Source of the DNA: Dankookia rubra
GTDB taxonomy: Bacteria > Pseudomonadota > Alphaproteobacteria > Acetobacterales > Acetobacteraceae
Reading direction: 5' to 3'
Assembly: GCF_004355005.1 (NCBI RefSeq)
Contig: NZ_SMSJ01000006.1
Span: 124,001 to 188,000 of the forward strand
DNA: 64,000 nt
The translations under genes were made by a program, and so were the position numbers. Under the pieces are notes generated by a model that had not been told where the DNA came from, did no database searches, and worked only from the letters and a program-made list of their open reading frames with translations. Numbering within the stretch: position 1 is the first letter of the stretch; every line of letters starts with the position of its first letter. This document shows, piece by piece, positions 34,516-43,624 of the stretch.

Positions 34516-35283
34516 GTGACGGGGATGCTCGACGGCAAGTCGGCGCTGATCACCGGCGCGGGCTCCGGCATCGGCCGTGCCGCCGCGCTGGCTTTCGTGC
34601 GCGAAGGCGCCTGGGTCGCCGCCGCCGACCGCAACCTCGACGCCGCAAAGGCTACCGTTGCCGCGATCGAGGCGATGGGCGGCGAGGCGGTGGCGATCGC
34701 CTGCGACGTTACCGATGACGCGCAGGTGGCGGCGATGGTGGCGGCGGCGGTGAACGCCTTCGGCGGGCTCGACTGCGCCTTCAACAATGCTGGGGTCGCG
34801 CCCTACCAGTTGAATTCGGCCGGAGTGCTGACCGCAGACCTGGAGGAAGCCTCCTGGCTCGGCTTGATCGACATCAACCTTCACGGCGTCTGGCGTTGCC
34901 TGCGGCACGAGGTGGTGCAGATGCGGAAGCAGGGCGGCGGCGCTGTCGTCAACACCGCTTCCATCCTCGGGCTGATCGGCAGCGGTGGGGCCGCGGCCTA
35001 TGTCGCCAGCAAGCATGCCGTGGTCGGGCTGACCAAGGCGGCGGCGATCGATCACGCGCCGGAGAACATCCGGGTCAACGCGGTCTGCCCCGGCTATATC
35101 GAGACGCCGATGACCGAGGAAACGGTACGCCGCCGCGGCGAGGCTTTGATGGCGCGAGTGCCGATGGCGCGGATGGGCAGGCCGGAGGAGATCGCCGAGG
35201 CGGTGGTCTGGATGTGCTCCGACCGCGCCGGCTTCGTCACCGGGTCCTGCTGGCAGGTCGACGGCGGCTATACCGCTCGCTAG
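34516..35283 (+). CDS. Short-chain dehydrogenase/reductase
   Basis: A 255-residue classical SDR. The cofactor loop TGAGSGIG is at 13-20, NNAG at 90-93, and the catalytic Ser149, Tyr162 and Lys166 (YVASK) are intact. ADRN after the second strand suggests NAD preference (Asp38). It starts at GTG 34516, four bases after the esterase gene; an in-frame ATG three codons on is an alternative. It probably oxidises an alcohol to the ketone used by the monooxygenase of the same operon, which is inference. Confidence 0.93.
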   Translation: MTGMLDGKSALITGAGSGIGRAAALAFVREGAWVAAADRNLDAAKATVAAIEAMGGEAVAIACDVTDDAQVAAMVAAAVNAFGGLDCAFNNAGVAPYQLNSAGVLTADLEEASWLGLIDINLHGVWRCLRHEVVQMRKQGGGAVVNTASILGLIGSGGAAAYVASKHAVVGLTKAAAIDHAPENIRVNAVCPGYIETPMTEETVRRRGEALMARVPMARMGRPEEIAEAVVWMCSDRAGFVTGSCWQVDGGYTAR

Positions 35284-35288
35284 GGCGG

Positions 35289-35308
35289 GGCGGGGCGCAA
35301 GCCCCGCC
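35289..35308. terminator. Bidirectional terminator-like hairpin
   Basis: GGCGGGGC (35289-35296) and GCCCCGCC (35301-35308) form an 8-bp stem with a GCAA tetraloop, just after the SDR stop and before the convergent binding-protein gene. There is no T-run. Confidence 0.5.
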
Positions 35309-35319
35309 GCCGCAGGACG

Positions 35320-36528
35320 TCAGACGTTGGCGCCCTCGATCACCCCGCCGAAGCGCTCCCAGGTGCTGCCGGTCCAGCGCTGCAACTGCATCTGCTTGAT
35401 CGGGTGGAAGTTGGTGGCGGAGGTGCTCACCTTGATGCCCGGCAGGGTGGTGGCCGGGATGAAGTCGTTCAGGCTGGCCGCCTGCTTCATGATGCTCTCC
35501 CGCGAGAAGTTGCCGTTGCATTGCTGCAGCACCTTCACCATGGTCTGGGCGATGCCGTAGGCGAAGGGGAAGCTGCCGTCCTTCACGTCGCCGTCCGGGA
35601 TGTACTTGGCCATGAAGGCACGCCATTCGTTCATGCCGGCGTCGTTGGCCCAGCCCGGATCGGTCGGGTCCTTGAGATAGGCGGAAGTGATGATGCCGAT
35701 GCCCTTCTCCGGCCCCGCCGGCTCCATCACCGTGCCGACCGAGATCGAGACATTGGTCAGGAAATGCACCGGCCGCCAGCCGACATCGAAAACCTTCTTG
35801 ATGGTCTGTGCCGCGAATTTCGGCGTAGTCGCGGTCAGCAGCACATCGGCGCCGCTGCCCTGCAGGGTGACAACTTGGCTGTCGATGGTGGGGTCGGTCG
35901 CCTCGTGGCTGACAGCGCGGACGATGCTGTCGAACTTGGCGCCCAACACGTCCTTCACGCCAGCGACATAGTCCTTGCCGAAATCGTCGTTCTGGTAGAG
36001 CAGCGCCAGCTTGGCTCCCGGCTTCTGCTCCAGCATGTGCTTGGTGTAGATCTGCGCTTCCGTCCGGTAGCTGGGCTGCCAGCCCATGGTCCAGGGGGTC
36101 TCCTGGTAGTTGCCCCACTTGTCCGCGCCGGTGGAAAGGAACAGGTGCGGTACCTTGCGCTGGTTCACGTAGCGCACGATGGCGCTGTTGGTGGCGGTGC
36201 CGAGCGTGTTGAACAAGAAGGCGACCTTGTCCTGCTCGACCAGCCGGCGCACCTGTTCAACCGTCTTCGGCGGGCTATAATTGTCATCGTAGGTAATGAA
36301 GTTGATCTTGCGCCCGGCAATGCCGCCCTGGTCGTTGATCATCCTGAAGAAATGCTGGTGCGAGCGGCCGATGCTGCCATAGGCGCTGGCTGGGCCGCTA
36401 TAGGGCATGGTGTTGCCGATGCGGATCTCGGTCGCGGTGACGCCGGGCAGGTCCTGGGCACGGGCGATGGCCGGTGCGGCAAGTGCGACGGTGCCGGCGG
36501 CAAGCAGATGGCGGCGGGACAGCGGCAT
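35320..36528 (-). CDS. Branched-chain-type ABC transporter substrate-binding protein, tandem copy 1 (distal)
   Basis: A 402-residue periplasmic protein. The twin-arginine-like signal MPLSRRHLLAAG...IARA is followed by GVTATEIRIGNTMPYSGP, the opening of a LivK-type type I binding fold. Shared landmarks are SPPKTVEQ, FLFNTLGT, KVPHLFL and YQNDDFGKDY, with a C-terminal W-x-RFGGVIEGANV. It is the last gene of a long minus-strand liv operon with three paralogous binding-protein genes before it (19-nt gap). The start at 36528 was chosen over a Met nine codons earlier because GGGAGAA precedes it and the longer form would run into the upstream gene. Confidence 0.92.
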   Translation of the reverse strand: MPLSRRHLLAAGTVALAAPAIARAQDLPGVTATEIRIGNTMPYSGPASAYGSIGRSHQHFFRMINDQGGIAGRKINFITYDDNYSPPKTVEQVRRLVEQDKVAFLFNTLGTATNSAIVRYVNQRKVPHLFLSTGADKWGNYQETPWTMGWQPSYRTEAQIYTKHMLEQKPGAKLALLYQNDDFGKDYVAGVKDVLGAKFDSIVRAVSHEATDPTIDSQVVTLQGSGADVLLTATTPKFAAQTIKKVFDVGWRPVHFLTNVSISVGTVMEPAGPEKGIGIITSAYLKDPTDPGWANDAGMNEWRAFMAKYIPDGDVKDGSFPFAYGIAQTMVKVLQQCNGNFSRESIMKQAASLNDFIPATTLPGIKVSTSATNFHPIKQMQLQRWTGSTWERFGGVIEGANV

Positions 36529-36547
36529 CGTTGTTTCTCCCTTCGGT

Positions 36548-37756
36548 TCAGACATCCGCCCCTTCGATCAGGCCACCGAACCGGACCCAGGATGCGCCGT
36601 CCCAACGCTGGAGCTGCATCTTCTGGATCGGCCGGTAGTCCTGCGGGCCGGTATTCAATGTGATGCCGGGCAGCAGGACTGGGATCGCCACATCCTTGAG
36701 ATTGGCGGCCTGCTTCATCACGTTCTCACGTGAGAAATCGCCGTCGCACTGCGTCAGCAGCTGCTGCAGGGTGCGGCCCAGCGCGAAGCCATAGACGACA
36801 TTGGCATCGTTCAGGTCGGCATCGGGCATCCACTGCTTCGTGAAGGCGCGCAACTCGTTCATGCCCGGGTCGTCGCGCCAGGCGGCGTCGGCCTGGTCCT
36901 TCAGGTAGCCAGAGGTGACGATGCCGATGCCCTTCTCCGCGCCCGCGGGCTGCATCACCGCCGCGACCGAGAGCGAGACGTTGGTCAGGTAGCGCTGCGC
37001 CTGCCAGCCGATGTCATGCACCTTGCGGATCGCCTGCGCCGCGGCCTTGGGGCCCAGCGCGATCATCAGCACATCGGCGCCGGTCGCCTGCAGCGACAGG
37101 ATCTGGCTGTCCGGCGTCGGATCGGTGATCTCGAAGGAGACCGCCTTGACCGTTCTGTCGAAGCGCTCGGCGCCGAGCACGTCGCGCATGCCGGCGATGT
37201 AGTCCTTCCCGAAATCGTCGTTCTGGTAGACGATCGCCAGCTTGAAGTCGCGGCGCTCGGCCAGCAGGTGCTTGGCGTAGATCTGCGCCTCGGTCCGGTA
37301 GCTGGGCTGCCAGCCCATGGTCCAGGGCGTCTCCTGCCAGTTGCCCCATTTGTCGGCGCCGGTGGCCAGGAACAGGTGCGGCACCTTGCGCTGGTTGACG
37401 TAGCGCAGCACCGCACTGTTGGTCGGCGTGCCGAGCGTGTTGAACAGGAAGGCGACCTTGTCCTGCTCGACCAGCCGGCGGATCTGCTCCACCGTCTTCG
37501 GCGGGCTGAAGGCGTCGTCATAGGTGACGAAATTGATCTTCCTGCCCTTGAAGCCGCCCTGCTCGTTCAGCATGCGGATGAAGGCCTGCTCGGTGCGGCC
37601 GATGACGCCGTAGGCGCTGTTCGGGCCGCTATAGGGCATGGTGTTGCCGATGCGGATCTCGGTGGCGGTGACGCCGGGCGCTTCCTCCGCCCGGGCGATC
37701 GCGGGGGCGGCAAGCGCGGCGCCCGCCGTGCCCAACAGATGGCGTCTGGTCAGCAT
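36548..37756 (-). CDS. Branched-chain-type ABC transporter substrate-binding protein, tandem copy 2
   Basis: A 402-residue paralogue with the signal MLTRRHLLGTAGAALAAPAIARA. It is closest to copy 1: both have IGNTMPYSGP and QETPWTMGWQPSYR. Differences cluster in the region between about 150 and 330, where ligand contacts usually lie, so specificity may differ. The ATG 37756 follows AGGAAGG; longer in-frame starts would overlap copy 3. Gaps on both sides are 19 nt. Confidence 0.92.
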   Translation of the reverse strand: MLTRRHLLGTAGAALAAPAIARAEEAPGVTATEIRIGNTMPYSGPNSAYGVIGRTEQAFIRMLNEQGGFKGRKINFVTYDDAFSPPKTVEQIRRLVEQDKVAFLFNTLGTPTNSAVLRYVNQRKVPHLFLATGADKWGNWQETPWTMGWQPSYRTEAQIYAKHLLAERRDFKLAIVYQNDDFGKDYIAGMRDVLGAERFDRTVKAVSFEITDPTPDSQILSLQATGADVLMIALGPKAAAQAIRKVHDIGWQAQRYLTNVSLSVAAVMQPAGAEKGIGIVTSGYLKDQADAAWRDDPGMNELRAFTKQWMPDADLNDANVVYGFALGRTLQQLLTQCDGDFSRENVMKQAANLKDVAIPVLLPGITLNTGPQDYRPIQKMQLQRWDGASWVRFGGLIEGADV

Positions 37757-37775
37757 TGCGGTGAGCCTTCCTGGT

Positions 37776-38972
37776 TCAGACATTCGCGCCTTCGATGATG
37801 CTCCCGAAGCGGACCCAGCCCTTGCCATCCCAGCGGGTGAGCTGCATCTGCCGGACGGGGTGGTAGTTGTCCGGCGCGGTGGAGACGGTGATGCCCGGGA
37901 GCAGCGTGCCGACCTCGAAGGGCGCCAGGTTGGTCGCCTGCCGCATCACGTTGTCCCGGCTGAAGTCGTTGCCGCATTGCCGCAGCGTGCGGATCATGGT
38001 TTCGCCGAAGCCATAGGCCAGGGTGTAGTTGTTGTCGGTCAGGTCGGCATCCGGCAGGTACTGCCGCATGAAGCCGCGCCATTCGTTCATCCCGGGGTCG
38101 TCGGCCCAGGCGGGGTCCATCTGGTCCTTGCGGAAGTCCGAGGTGATGGCGCCGATCGTGCGATCGGCCCCCGCCGGCACCATGACGGCGGCGGCGGAGA
38201 CCGAGACGTTGGTGACGAAGGTCAGCGGCTTCCAGCCGATCTCGTAGACCCGCCGGAGCGCCTGCGCGGCGAAGCGCGGCGCCGCGGCGATCACCAGGAT
38301 GTCGGCGCCCTGCAGCTGCACGACCTGGCTGTCGACGGTCGGGTCCGTCGCCTCATAGGTCGCGACCCGGACCAGCTGGTCGAAGCGCGGCCCCAGCACG
38401 TCTTTCAGGCCGTTCAGGTAGTCCTTGCCAAAATCGTCGTTCTGGTGGAGCAGCGCGACCTTGCCGCCCGGCTTCTGCTCGGAGAAGTACTTGGCGTAGA
38501 TCTGCGCCTCGATCCGGTAGCTGGGCTGCCAACCGATGGTCCAGGGATAGTCCTTCGGATTGGCCCATTTGTCGCCGCCGGTCGCCAGGAACAGGTGCGG
38601 GACCTTGCGCTGGTTGACGTAGCGGTGGATTGCGCTGTTGGTCGGTGTGCCGAGGCTGTTGAACAGGAAGGCGACCTTGTCCTGCTCGATCAACCGGCGG
38701 GTCTGCTCCAGCGTCTTCGGCGGGCTGTAGGCATCGTCATAGACGATGAAGTTCACCTGCCGTCCGGCAACGCCGCCCTGATCGTTAAGCCGCCTGAACA
38801 TCCCGCTCAGGAGGCGGGAGATGACGCTGTAGGCCGACGCCGGACCGGACAGAGAATTGGTGCTGCCGATGCGGATTTCGGTCGCCGTGACGCCCGGCGT
38901 CTCCTGCGCCCGCGCCAATGCGGGCGCCGCCAGGCCGCCCGCCGCCAACATTACATGCCTTCTACCGAGCAT
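37776..38972 (-). CDS. Branched-chain-type ABC transporter substrate-binding protein, tandem copy 3
   Basis: A 398-residue paralogue starting MLGRRHVMLAAGGLAAPALARA. It shares with copy 4 the variant PKDYPWTIGWQPSYR, NSAIHRY and DNYHP segments, so copies 3 and 4 form a second pair. The start at 38972 lies behind GGGGGAAAACAAG. The ligand is unknown. A 38-nt gap separates it from copy 4. Confidence 0.92.
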   Translation of the reverse strand: MLGRRHVMLAAGGLAAPALARAQETPGVTATEIRIGSTNSLSGPASAYSVISRLLSGMFRRLNDQGGVAGRQVNFIVYDDAYSPPKTLEQTRRLIEQDKVAFLFNSLGTPTNSAIHRYVNQRKVPHLFLATGGDKWANPKDYPWTIGWQPSYRIEAQIYAKYFSEQKPGGKVALLHQNDDFGKDYLNGLKDVLGPRFDQLVRVATYEATDPTVDSQVVQLQGADILVIAAAPRFAAQALRRVYEIGWKPLTFVTNVSVSAAAVMVPAGADRTIGAITSDFRKDQMDPAWADDPGMNEWRGFMRQYLPDADLTDNNYTLAYGFGETMIRTLRQCGNDFSRDNVMRQATNLAPFEVGTLLPGITVSTAPDNYHPVRQMQLTRWDGKGWVRFGSIIEGANV

Positions 38973-39010
38973 CTTGTTTTCCCCCACTCCTTTTGGGGGC
39001 GCGCGCGTCG

Positions 39011-40219
39011 CTATACGTTGGCGCCCTCGATCACGTTGCCGAACCGGACCCAGCCCCTGCCATCCCAGCGCTGCAGCTGCATGTGGCGGATCGGGTGGTA
39101 ATTGTCGGGGCTGGTGCTGACCTTGACGCCGGGCAGCAGCGTCGGCAGCTCGAGCGACGCTATGTTGGTCGCCTGCTTCAGGACATTCTCGCGCGAGAAG
39201 TCGTTGCCGCATTGCTTCAGCGCCTGCAGCAGCGTCAGGCCGACGCCATAGGCATAGGTGTAGTTGTTGTCGCCCATGTCGCCGTCCGGGATGTAGTGCG
39301 CCATGAAGTCGCGCCATTCCTTCATACCGGGATCACCGGCCCAGGACGGGTCCGACTGGTCCTTGCGGTAGTCGGAGGTGATCAGGCCGACCGCCTTCTC
39401 CTTACCCGCCGGCTCTAGGACGACGGAGCCGGAGACCGAGACGTTGCTCATGAACATCAGCGGCTTCCAGCCGGAGTCGAAGACCCGGCGGATGGCCTGG
39501 GAGGCGAAGCGCGGGATGATACCGCAGACCAGCGCGTCGCAGCCAGCCGCCTGCAGCGAGACGATCTGGCTGTCGATGGTCGCGTCGGTGGCTTCGTGCG
39601 AGACCAGCTTGACCATGGCGTCGAAGCGCGCGCCCAGCACGTCCTTCACGCCGTTGACATAGTCCTTGCCGAAATCGTCGTTCTGATGGATCAGGCCGAT
39701 CCTGGCGTTCGGCTTCTGCTCCAGAATGGATTTGGCGTAGATCTGCGCCTCGGTCCGGTAGCTGGGCTGCCAGCCGATGGTCCAGGGGTAGTCCTTCGGA
39801 TTGGCCCATTTGTCGGCGCCGGTCGCCAGGAACAGGTGCGGGACCTTGCGGGCATTCATGTAACGGTGGATGGCGCTGTTGGTCGGCGTCCCAAGATTGT
39901 TGAACAGGAAGGCGACCTTGTCCTGTTCCACCAGCCGGCGCGCCTGTTCAAGCGTCTTCGGCGGGCTATACGCGTCGTCGAGGACGATGAAGTTCACTTG
40001 GCGGCCGGCGATGCCGCCCTGCTCGTTGAGCCGCTTGAACATCGCGGTTAGACATTTCGGGATCAGCGAGTAGGCCGAGGCGGGGCCGGAGAGCGCGTAG
40101 GTCGTGCCGATGCGCAACTCGGTCGCGGTGACGCCGGGGCTTTCCTGGGCGCGCACGATGCCGGGCAGGGCCAGCACACCGGCTGCCCCGCCAAGGAAAG
40201 TGCGACGTGTGGTGGTCAT
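39011..40219 (-). CDS. Branched-chain-type ABC transporter substrate-binding protein, tandem copy 4 (proximal)
   Basis: A 402-residue paralogue with a twin-arginine-like signal (MTTTRRTFLGGAAG). It directly follows livM (27-nt gap), so it may be the original cognate binding protein. It has GVTATELRIGTTYALSGPASAYS and the C-terminal WVRFGNVIEGANV shared by the set. A GGAGTGA ribosome site precedes the ATG. A Cys-containing AAGCDALVCG stretch is particular to this copy. Confidence 0.93.
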   Translation of the reverse strand: MTTTRRTFLGGAAGVLALPGIVRAQESPGVTATELRIGTTYALSGPASAYSLIPKCLTAMFKRLNEQGGIAGRQVNFIVLDDAYSPPKTLEQARRLVEQDKVAFLFNNLGTPTNSAIHRYMNARKVPHLFLATGADKWANPKDYPWTIGWQPSYRTEAQIYAKSILEQKPNARIGLIHQNDDFGKDYVNGVKDVLGARFDAMVKLVSHEATDATIDSQIVSLQAAGCDALVCGIIPRFASQAIRRVFDSGWKPLMFMSNVSVSGSVVLEPAGKEKAVGLITSDYRKDQSDPSWAGDPGMKEWRDFMAHYIPDGDMGDNNYTYAYGVGLTLLQALKQCGNDFSRENVLKQATNIASLELPTLLPGVKVSTSPDNYHPIRHMQLQRWDGRGWVRFGNVIEGANV

Positions 40220-40246
40220 GCAGTCACTCCAAGGTCTCGTTAGCGT

Positions 40247-41263
40247 TCAGCCGCGGCCGCGCAGCCGACCGGCGACGCGCCGCAACAGGCCGGCGAAGCC
40301 GTCCGGCAACAGAAAGAGGAAAGCAATGAGGATGACGCCGTAGATCACGCCCGGTGCCGCCTTGCTGATAGCTTCGGCAATATTCGGCACGAAGAGCACG
40401 AAGAGCCCGCCGAAGAGCGAGCCGAGGATGGAGGCGACGCCGCCCACCACCATGCCGACGAAGAGCGTGATCGAGACGCCAAAGCCGAAGCTGTCGGGCG
40501 CCACGAACTCGATCGCCACCGCCGAGAGCGAACCGGCGATGCCGGTGATCATCGCGCTCACGGCGAAGGCCTTGGTTTTGAGGGAGGCGATGTCCATGCC
40601 CATCGCCTCGGCGGCGGTCGGATGGTCGCGTGTCGCCATCAGCGCGCGGCCGATGCGGCTGCGGATGAGATTCGACACGAGCAGGAAGCAGGCGCCGGCG
40701 ACGATGACGGTGACGACGTACATCCACTGGTCCGGCGAGAGCGCGATGCCCGCTGGCGCATCCGGCTTCACCAGGAACAATCCTTGCACGCCGCCAGTCC
40801 AGTCTTCGATCGACTTGTGCTTGAGGATCTGCGGCACGGCGACAGCAAGGGAGAAGGTGGTCAGCGCAAGGTAGTGGCCGGCCAGCCGCAACGCCGGAAA
40901 GCCGATGGCGAATCCGACCGCGGCGCAGACTGCCGCGGAGAAGGGCAGCGTCGCCCAGAAGGACCAGTCCCAATGCGACATCAGGATCGCGGTGATGTAG
41001 GCGCCGACGGCGAAGAAGGCGCCGTGGCCGAGGCTGATCTGGCCGTTGTAGCCGGAGACGATGTTCAGGCCGAGCACGGCCAACGCCATGATCACCGCCA
41101 TGGTCAGCTGAAAGAGATGAAAGCTCTCCAGCACGAAGATCGGCGCGATGGCGACGATCAGGCCCAGCAGGACCAGCAGCGCCCGCTGCCAGGCGGGGGT
41201 GGCGGCCGGGGCGGCGATCGCCCCGAGTTCGACCTCGGACTCCAGTCCCTTGCTCGCGCTCAT
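40247..41263 (-). CDS. livM: Branched-chain-type ABC transporter permease LivM
   Basis: A 338-residue membrane protein with about ten hydrophobic segments. It has the family landmarks LNIVSGYNGQISLGHGAFFAVGAY and the C-terminal GMVVGGVASILGSLFGG. The last 20 residues are Arg-rich. It pairs with LivH (7-nt gap upstream) to form the transmembrane channel of a HAAT-family importer. Confidence 0.94.
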   Translation of the reverse strand: MSASKGLESEVELGAIAAPAATPAWQRALLVLLGLIVAIAPIFVLESFHLFQLTMAVIMALAVLGLNIVSGYNGQISLGHGAFFAVGAYITAILMSHWDWSFWATLPFSAAVCAAVGFAIGFPALRLAGHYLALTTFSLAVAVPQILKHKSIEDWTGGVQGLFLVKPDAPAGIALSPDQWMYVVTVIVAGACFLLVSNLIRSRIGRALMATRDHPTAAEAMGMDIASLKTKAFAVSAMITGIAGSLSAVAIEFVAPDSFGFGVSITLFVGMVVGGVASILGSLFGGLFVLFVPNIAEAISKAAPGVIYGVILIAFLFLLPDGFAGLLRRVAGRLRGRG

Positions 41264-41270
41264 GATGGTT

Positions 41271-42143
41271 TCACACCCGGCTGAAGACGACGCGGCCGAA
41301 CAGGCCGGAGGGACGCACGACCAGCACGCCGATGATAATGGCGAGCGCCACCGTCAGCTTGAGCTCGGTGCCGACCACATAGGCACCGGCAAGATTTTCG
41401 AGCACGCCGACGGAGAAGCCCCCGAGCACCGCGCCGGCCGGATTGTCGATGCCGCCCATCAGCGCGCCGGCGAAGGCATAGAGCAGGATGCCTAGCATCA
41501 TGGTGGGGTCGAGGAAGACGACCGGCGCCACCATCATCCCCGCCACCGCGCCGATCGCCGCCGCCATGCCCCAGCCCAGCGCCAGCATCCAACCGACATG
41601 GATGCCGACCAGGCGCGCCGAGCGCGGATTGTAGGCCGCGGCGCGCATGCCGAGGCCGAGCTTGGTGAAGCGGAAGAAGGCCCAGACCAGGGTCAGCACG
41701 GTCAGCGTCACCACCGTGCTGCCGAGCTCATGCGCCGAGACCAGCCCGCCGAAAAGCGGCCTGTCGCTGGTAAAGGGGGTGGGGAAGACCTTGGTCGTAT
41801 AGCCGAAAATCCAGCCGGTCGCGTTGCCGACGATCAGCAGCAGGCCGATGAAGACGCCGACCAGGGTTAGCACGGGTGCGTTGGAGACCGGTCGGATCAG
41901 GATGCGTTCCACCACCACGCCGATGCCGAAGGACACCACCACGGTGGCGAAGAAGGCGACCCAATAGGGCATGCCCGCCTGCACCATGGACCAGGCGATG
42001 AAAGTCGACAGTGTCGCCATCTCGCCCTGAGCGAAGTTCACGTGATGCGTCGCTTGGTAGATCATGACGATCGCCAGCGCGACGGAGGCATATATGCCGC
42101 CAGTCGCGATGCCGGCGACGATCTGGTGTGCAAGGCCGTCCAT
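41271..42143 (-). CDS. livH: Branched-chain-type ABC transporter permease LivH
   Basis: A 290-residue membrane protein with about eight hydrophobic segments. It has the LivH opening GIATGGIYASVALAIVMIYQATHHVNFAQGE and the EAA-like loop GMRAAAYNPRSARLVGI. It starts four bases after the livF stop in the livG-F-H-M order and forms a heterodimer with LivM. Confidence 0.94.
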   Translation of the reverse strand: MDGLAHQIVAGIATGGIYASVALAIVMIYQATHHVNFAQGEMATLSTFIAWSMVQAGMPYWVAFFATVVVSFGIGVVVERILIRPVSNAPVLTLVGVFIGLLLIVGNATGWIFGYTTKVFPTPFTSDRPLFGGLVSAHELGSTVVTLTVLTLVWAFFRFTKLGLGMRAAAYNPRSARLVGIHVGWMLALGWGMAAAIGAVAGMMVAPVVFLDPTMMLGILLYAFAGALMGGIDNPAGAVLGGFSVGVLENLAGAYVVGTELKLTVALAIIIGVLVVRPSGLFGRVVFSRV

Positions 42144-42147
42144 GGTC

Positions 42148-42858
42148 TCAGTACCCCAGATAGGAGCGGCGGATGGCCTCGTCCTGCCGGATCTCGGAGG
42201 CGATGCCGGACATGACGATGTTGCCGGTTTCGAGCAGGTAGGCGAGGTCGGCGAGCTCCAACGCCAAGTTGGCGTTCTGCTCCACGAGCAGGATGCCGAC
42301 GCCGCTCTCGGCGCGAATCCGCCGCATGATGCCGAAGATTTCCTGCACGATCAGCGGCGCGAGGCCGAAGCTCGGCTCGTCCAGCAGGAGCAGCTTGGGG
42401 CGCAGCAGCAGCGCGCGGGCGATCGCCAACATCTGCTGCTCGCCACCCGAGAGCGTACCGGCCTGCTGCTTCCAGCGCTGCTGCAGGCGGGGGAACCACT
42501 CGCAGAGCCGGTCGAAATCCGCCTGCACCTTGTCGTCGTTGCGGATATAGGCGCCGAGGCGGAAATTCTCCTCGACGGTCAACTCCATGAAGGTGCCACG
42601 GCCATCCGGCACATGCGCGATGCCGCGGCGGACGATGTCCTCGGTCGCGCGGCCGGAGATCGAATCGCCCTGGAAGCGAAGCTCGCCCTCGGTGCGGACC
42701 ATGCCGCAGATGGCGCGCAGCGTGGTGGTCTTGCCCGCGCCATTGGCACCGAGCAGCGCGGTCACGCCGCCCTCGTCGACCCGGAAGTCGAGCCCATGCA
42801 GCACATGCGCATGGCCGTAGCCGGCCTTCAGACCCTTGACCTCAAGCAGCGTCGGCAT
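42148..42858 (-). CDS. livF: Branched-chain-type ABC transporter ATPase LivF
   Basis: A 236-residue ATPase. Walker A GANGAGKTT is at 37-45, the signature LSGGEQQM and the Walker B LLLLDEPSFGLAP are intact, and VEQNANLALELAD is typical of LivF. The start at 42858 (MPTLLEV) was preferred to a start six codons upstream because GGGGACG lies before it and the ATPase core begins there. The gene overlaps the end of livG by 17 bp. Confidence 0.95.
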   Translation of the reverse strand: MPTLLEVKGLKAGYGHAHVLHGLDFRVDEGGVTALLGANGAGKTTTLRAICGMVRTEGELRFQGDSISGRATEDIVRRGIAHVPDGRGTFMELTVEENFRLGAYIRNDDKVQADFDRLCEWFPRLQQRWKQQAGTLSGGEQQMLAIARALLLRPKLLLLDEPSFGLAPLIVQEIFGIMRRIRAESGVGILLVEQNANLALELADLAYLLETGNIVMSGIASEIRQDEAIRRSYLGY

Positions 42859-43624
42859 GCTCGTCCCCGCCACCAAGGTAGGCCCGGATCACCTCTGGGT
42901 CGCTGCGCACCTCGTGCGGCGTGCCGTCGGCGATCTTCTTGCCGAAGTCGAGCGCGACGACCTTGTCGGAGACGCGCATGACCAGGCTCATGTGATGCTC
43001 GACCAGCAGGATCGAGAGTTCGAAATTCCGCCGGATCTCGCCCAGCAGCACTGCAAGCTCGTCGACCTCGCCGTGGTTGAGTCCGCCGGCCGGTTCGTCC
43101 AGCAGCAGCAGCTTCGGCCGGCTGATCAGCGCACGCGCCATCTCGACGCGCTTTTGCCAGCCGAAGGGCAGGGCGGCGACCGGCGCGTCGGCGACGCGCT
43201 CGAGATTCAGCAGCGCCAGCAGCTCGCGTGCATGCGCCGCGGCATCGGCGGCCTCGCGCCGCACCTGTGGCAGGCCGAAGGCGCTGGCGACGAAGCCGGT
43301 ATGCCCGGAGGAATGTGCCCCGGCGAGGACATTCTCCCGCACCGTCATGCTGCGGAACAGTGCCAGGTTCTGGAAGGTGCGGCCGATGCCGAAGCCGGTC
43401 ATTCGGTGCTTCGGCTCGCCGGTGATGTCTCGGCCGGCGAAGCGGACGGCGCCGGAATTCGGCCGGTAGATGCCGCTGATGCAATTGAAGGTGGTGGTCT
43501 TGCCGGCGCCGTTCGGGCCGATCAAGCCACAGATCTGCCGCTCCTCCACCTCGAAGGAAACGCCGGCAACCGCCGTCACGCCGCCGAAGCGGATGACGAT
43601 GTCTTGGACTTCAAGCAGCGCCAT
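42842..43624 (-). CDS. livG: Branched-chain-type ABC transporter ATPase LivG
   Basis: A 260-residue ATPase. Walker [10 protein letters not shown] is at 36-44. A LivG-specific GIGRTFQNLALF segment follows, then the signature variant LPFGWQKRVEMARAL and Walker B LLLLDEPAGGLN. It is first in an eight-gene liv operon with four binding proteins. The start at 43624 begins the conserved core; a TTG 31 codons upstream stays in frame but has no spaced ribosome site. A short ORF with a strong ribosome site ends 11 nt before this start, and translation could be coupled to it. Confidence 0.94.
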   Translation of the reverse strand: MALLEVQDIVIRFGGVTAVAGVSFEVEERQICGLIGPNGAGKTTTFNCISGIYRPNSGAVRFAGRDITGEPKHRMTGFGIGRTFQNLALFRSMTVRENVLAGAHSSGHTGFVASAFGLPQVRREAADAAAHARELLALLNLERVADAPVAALPFGWQKRVEMARALISRPKLLLLDEPAGGLNHGEVDELAVLLGEIRRNFELSILLVEHHMSLVMRVSDKVVALDFGKKIADGTPHEVRSDPEVIRAYLGGGDEHADAA

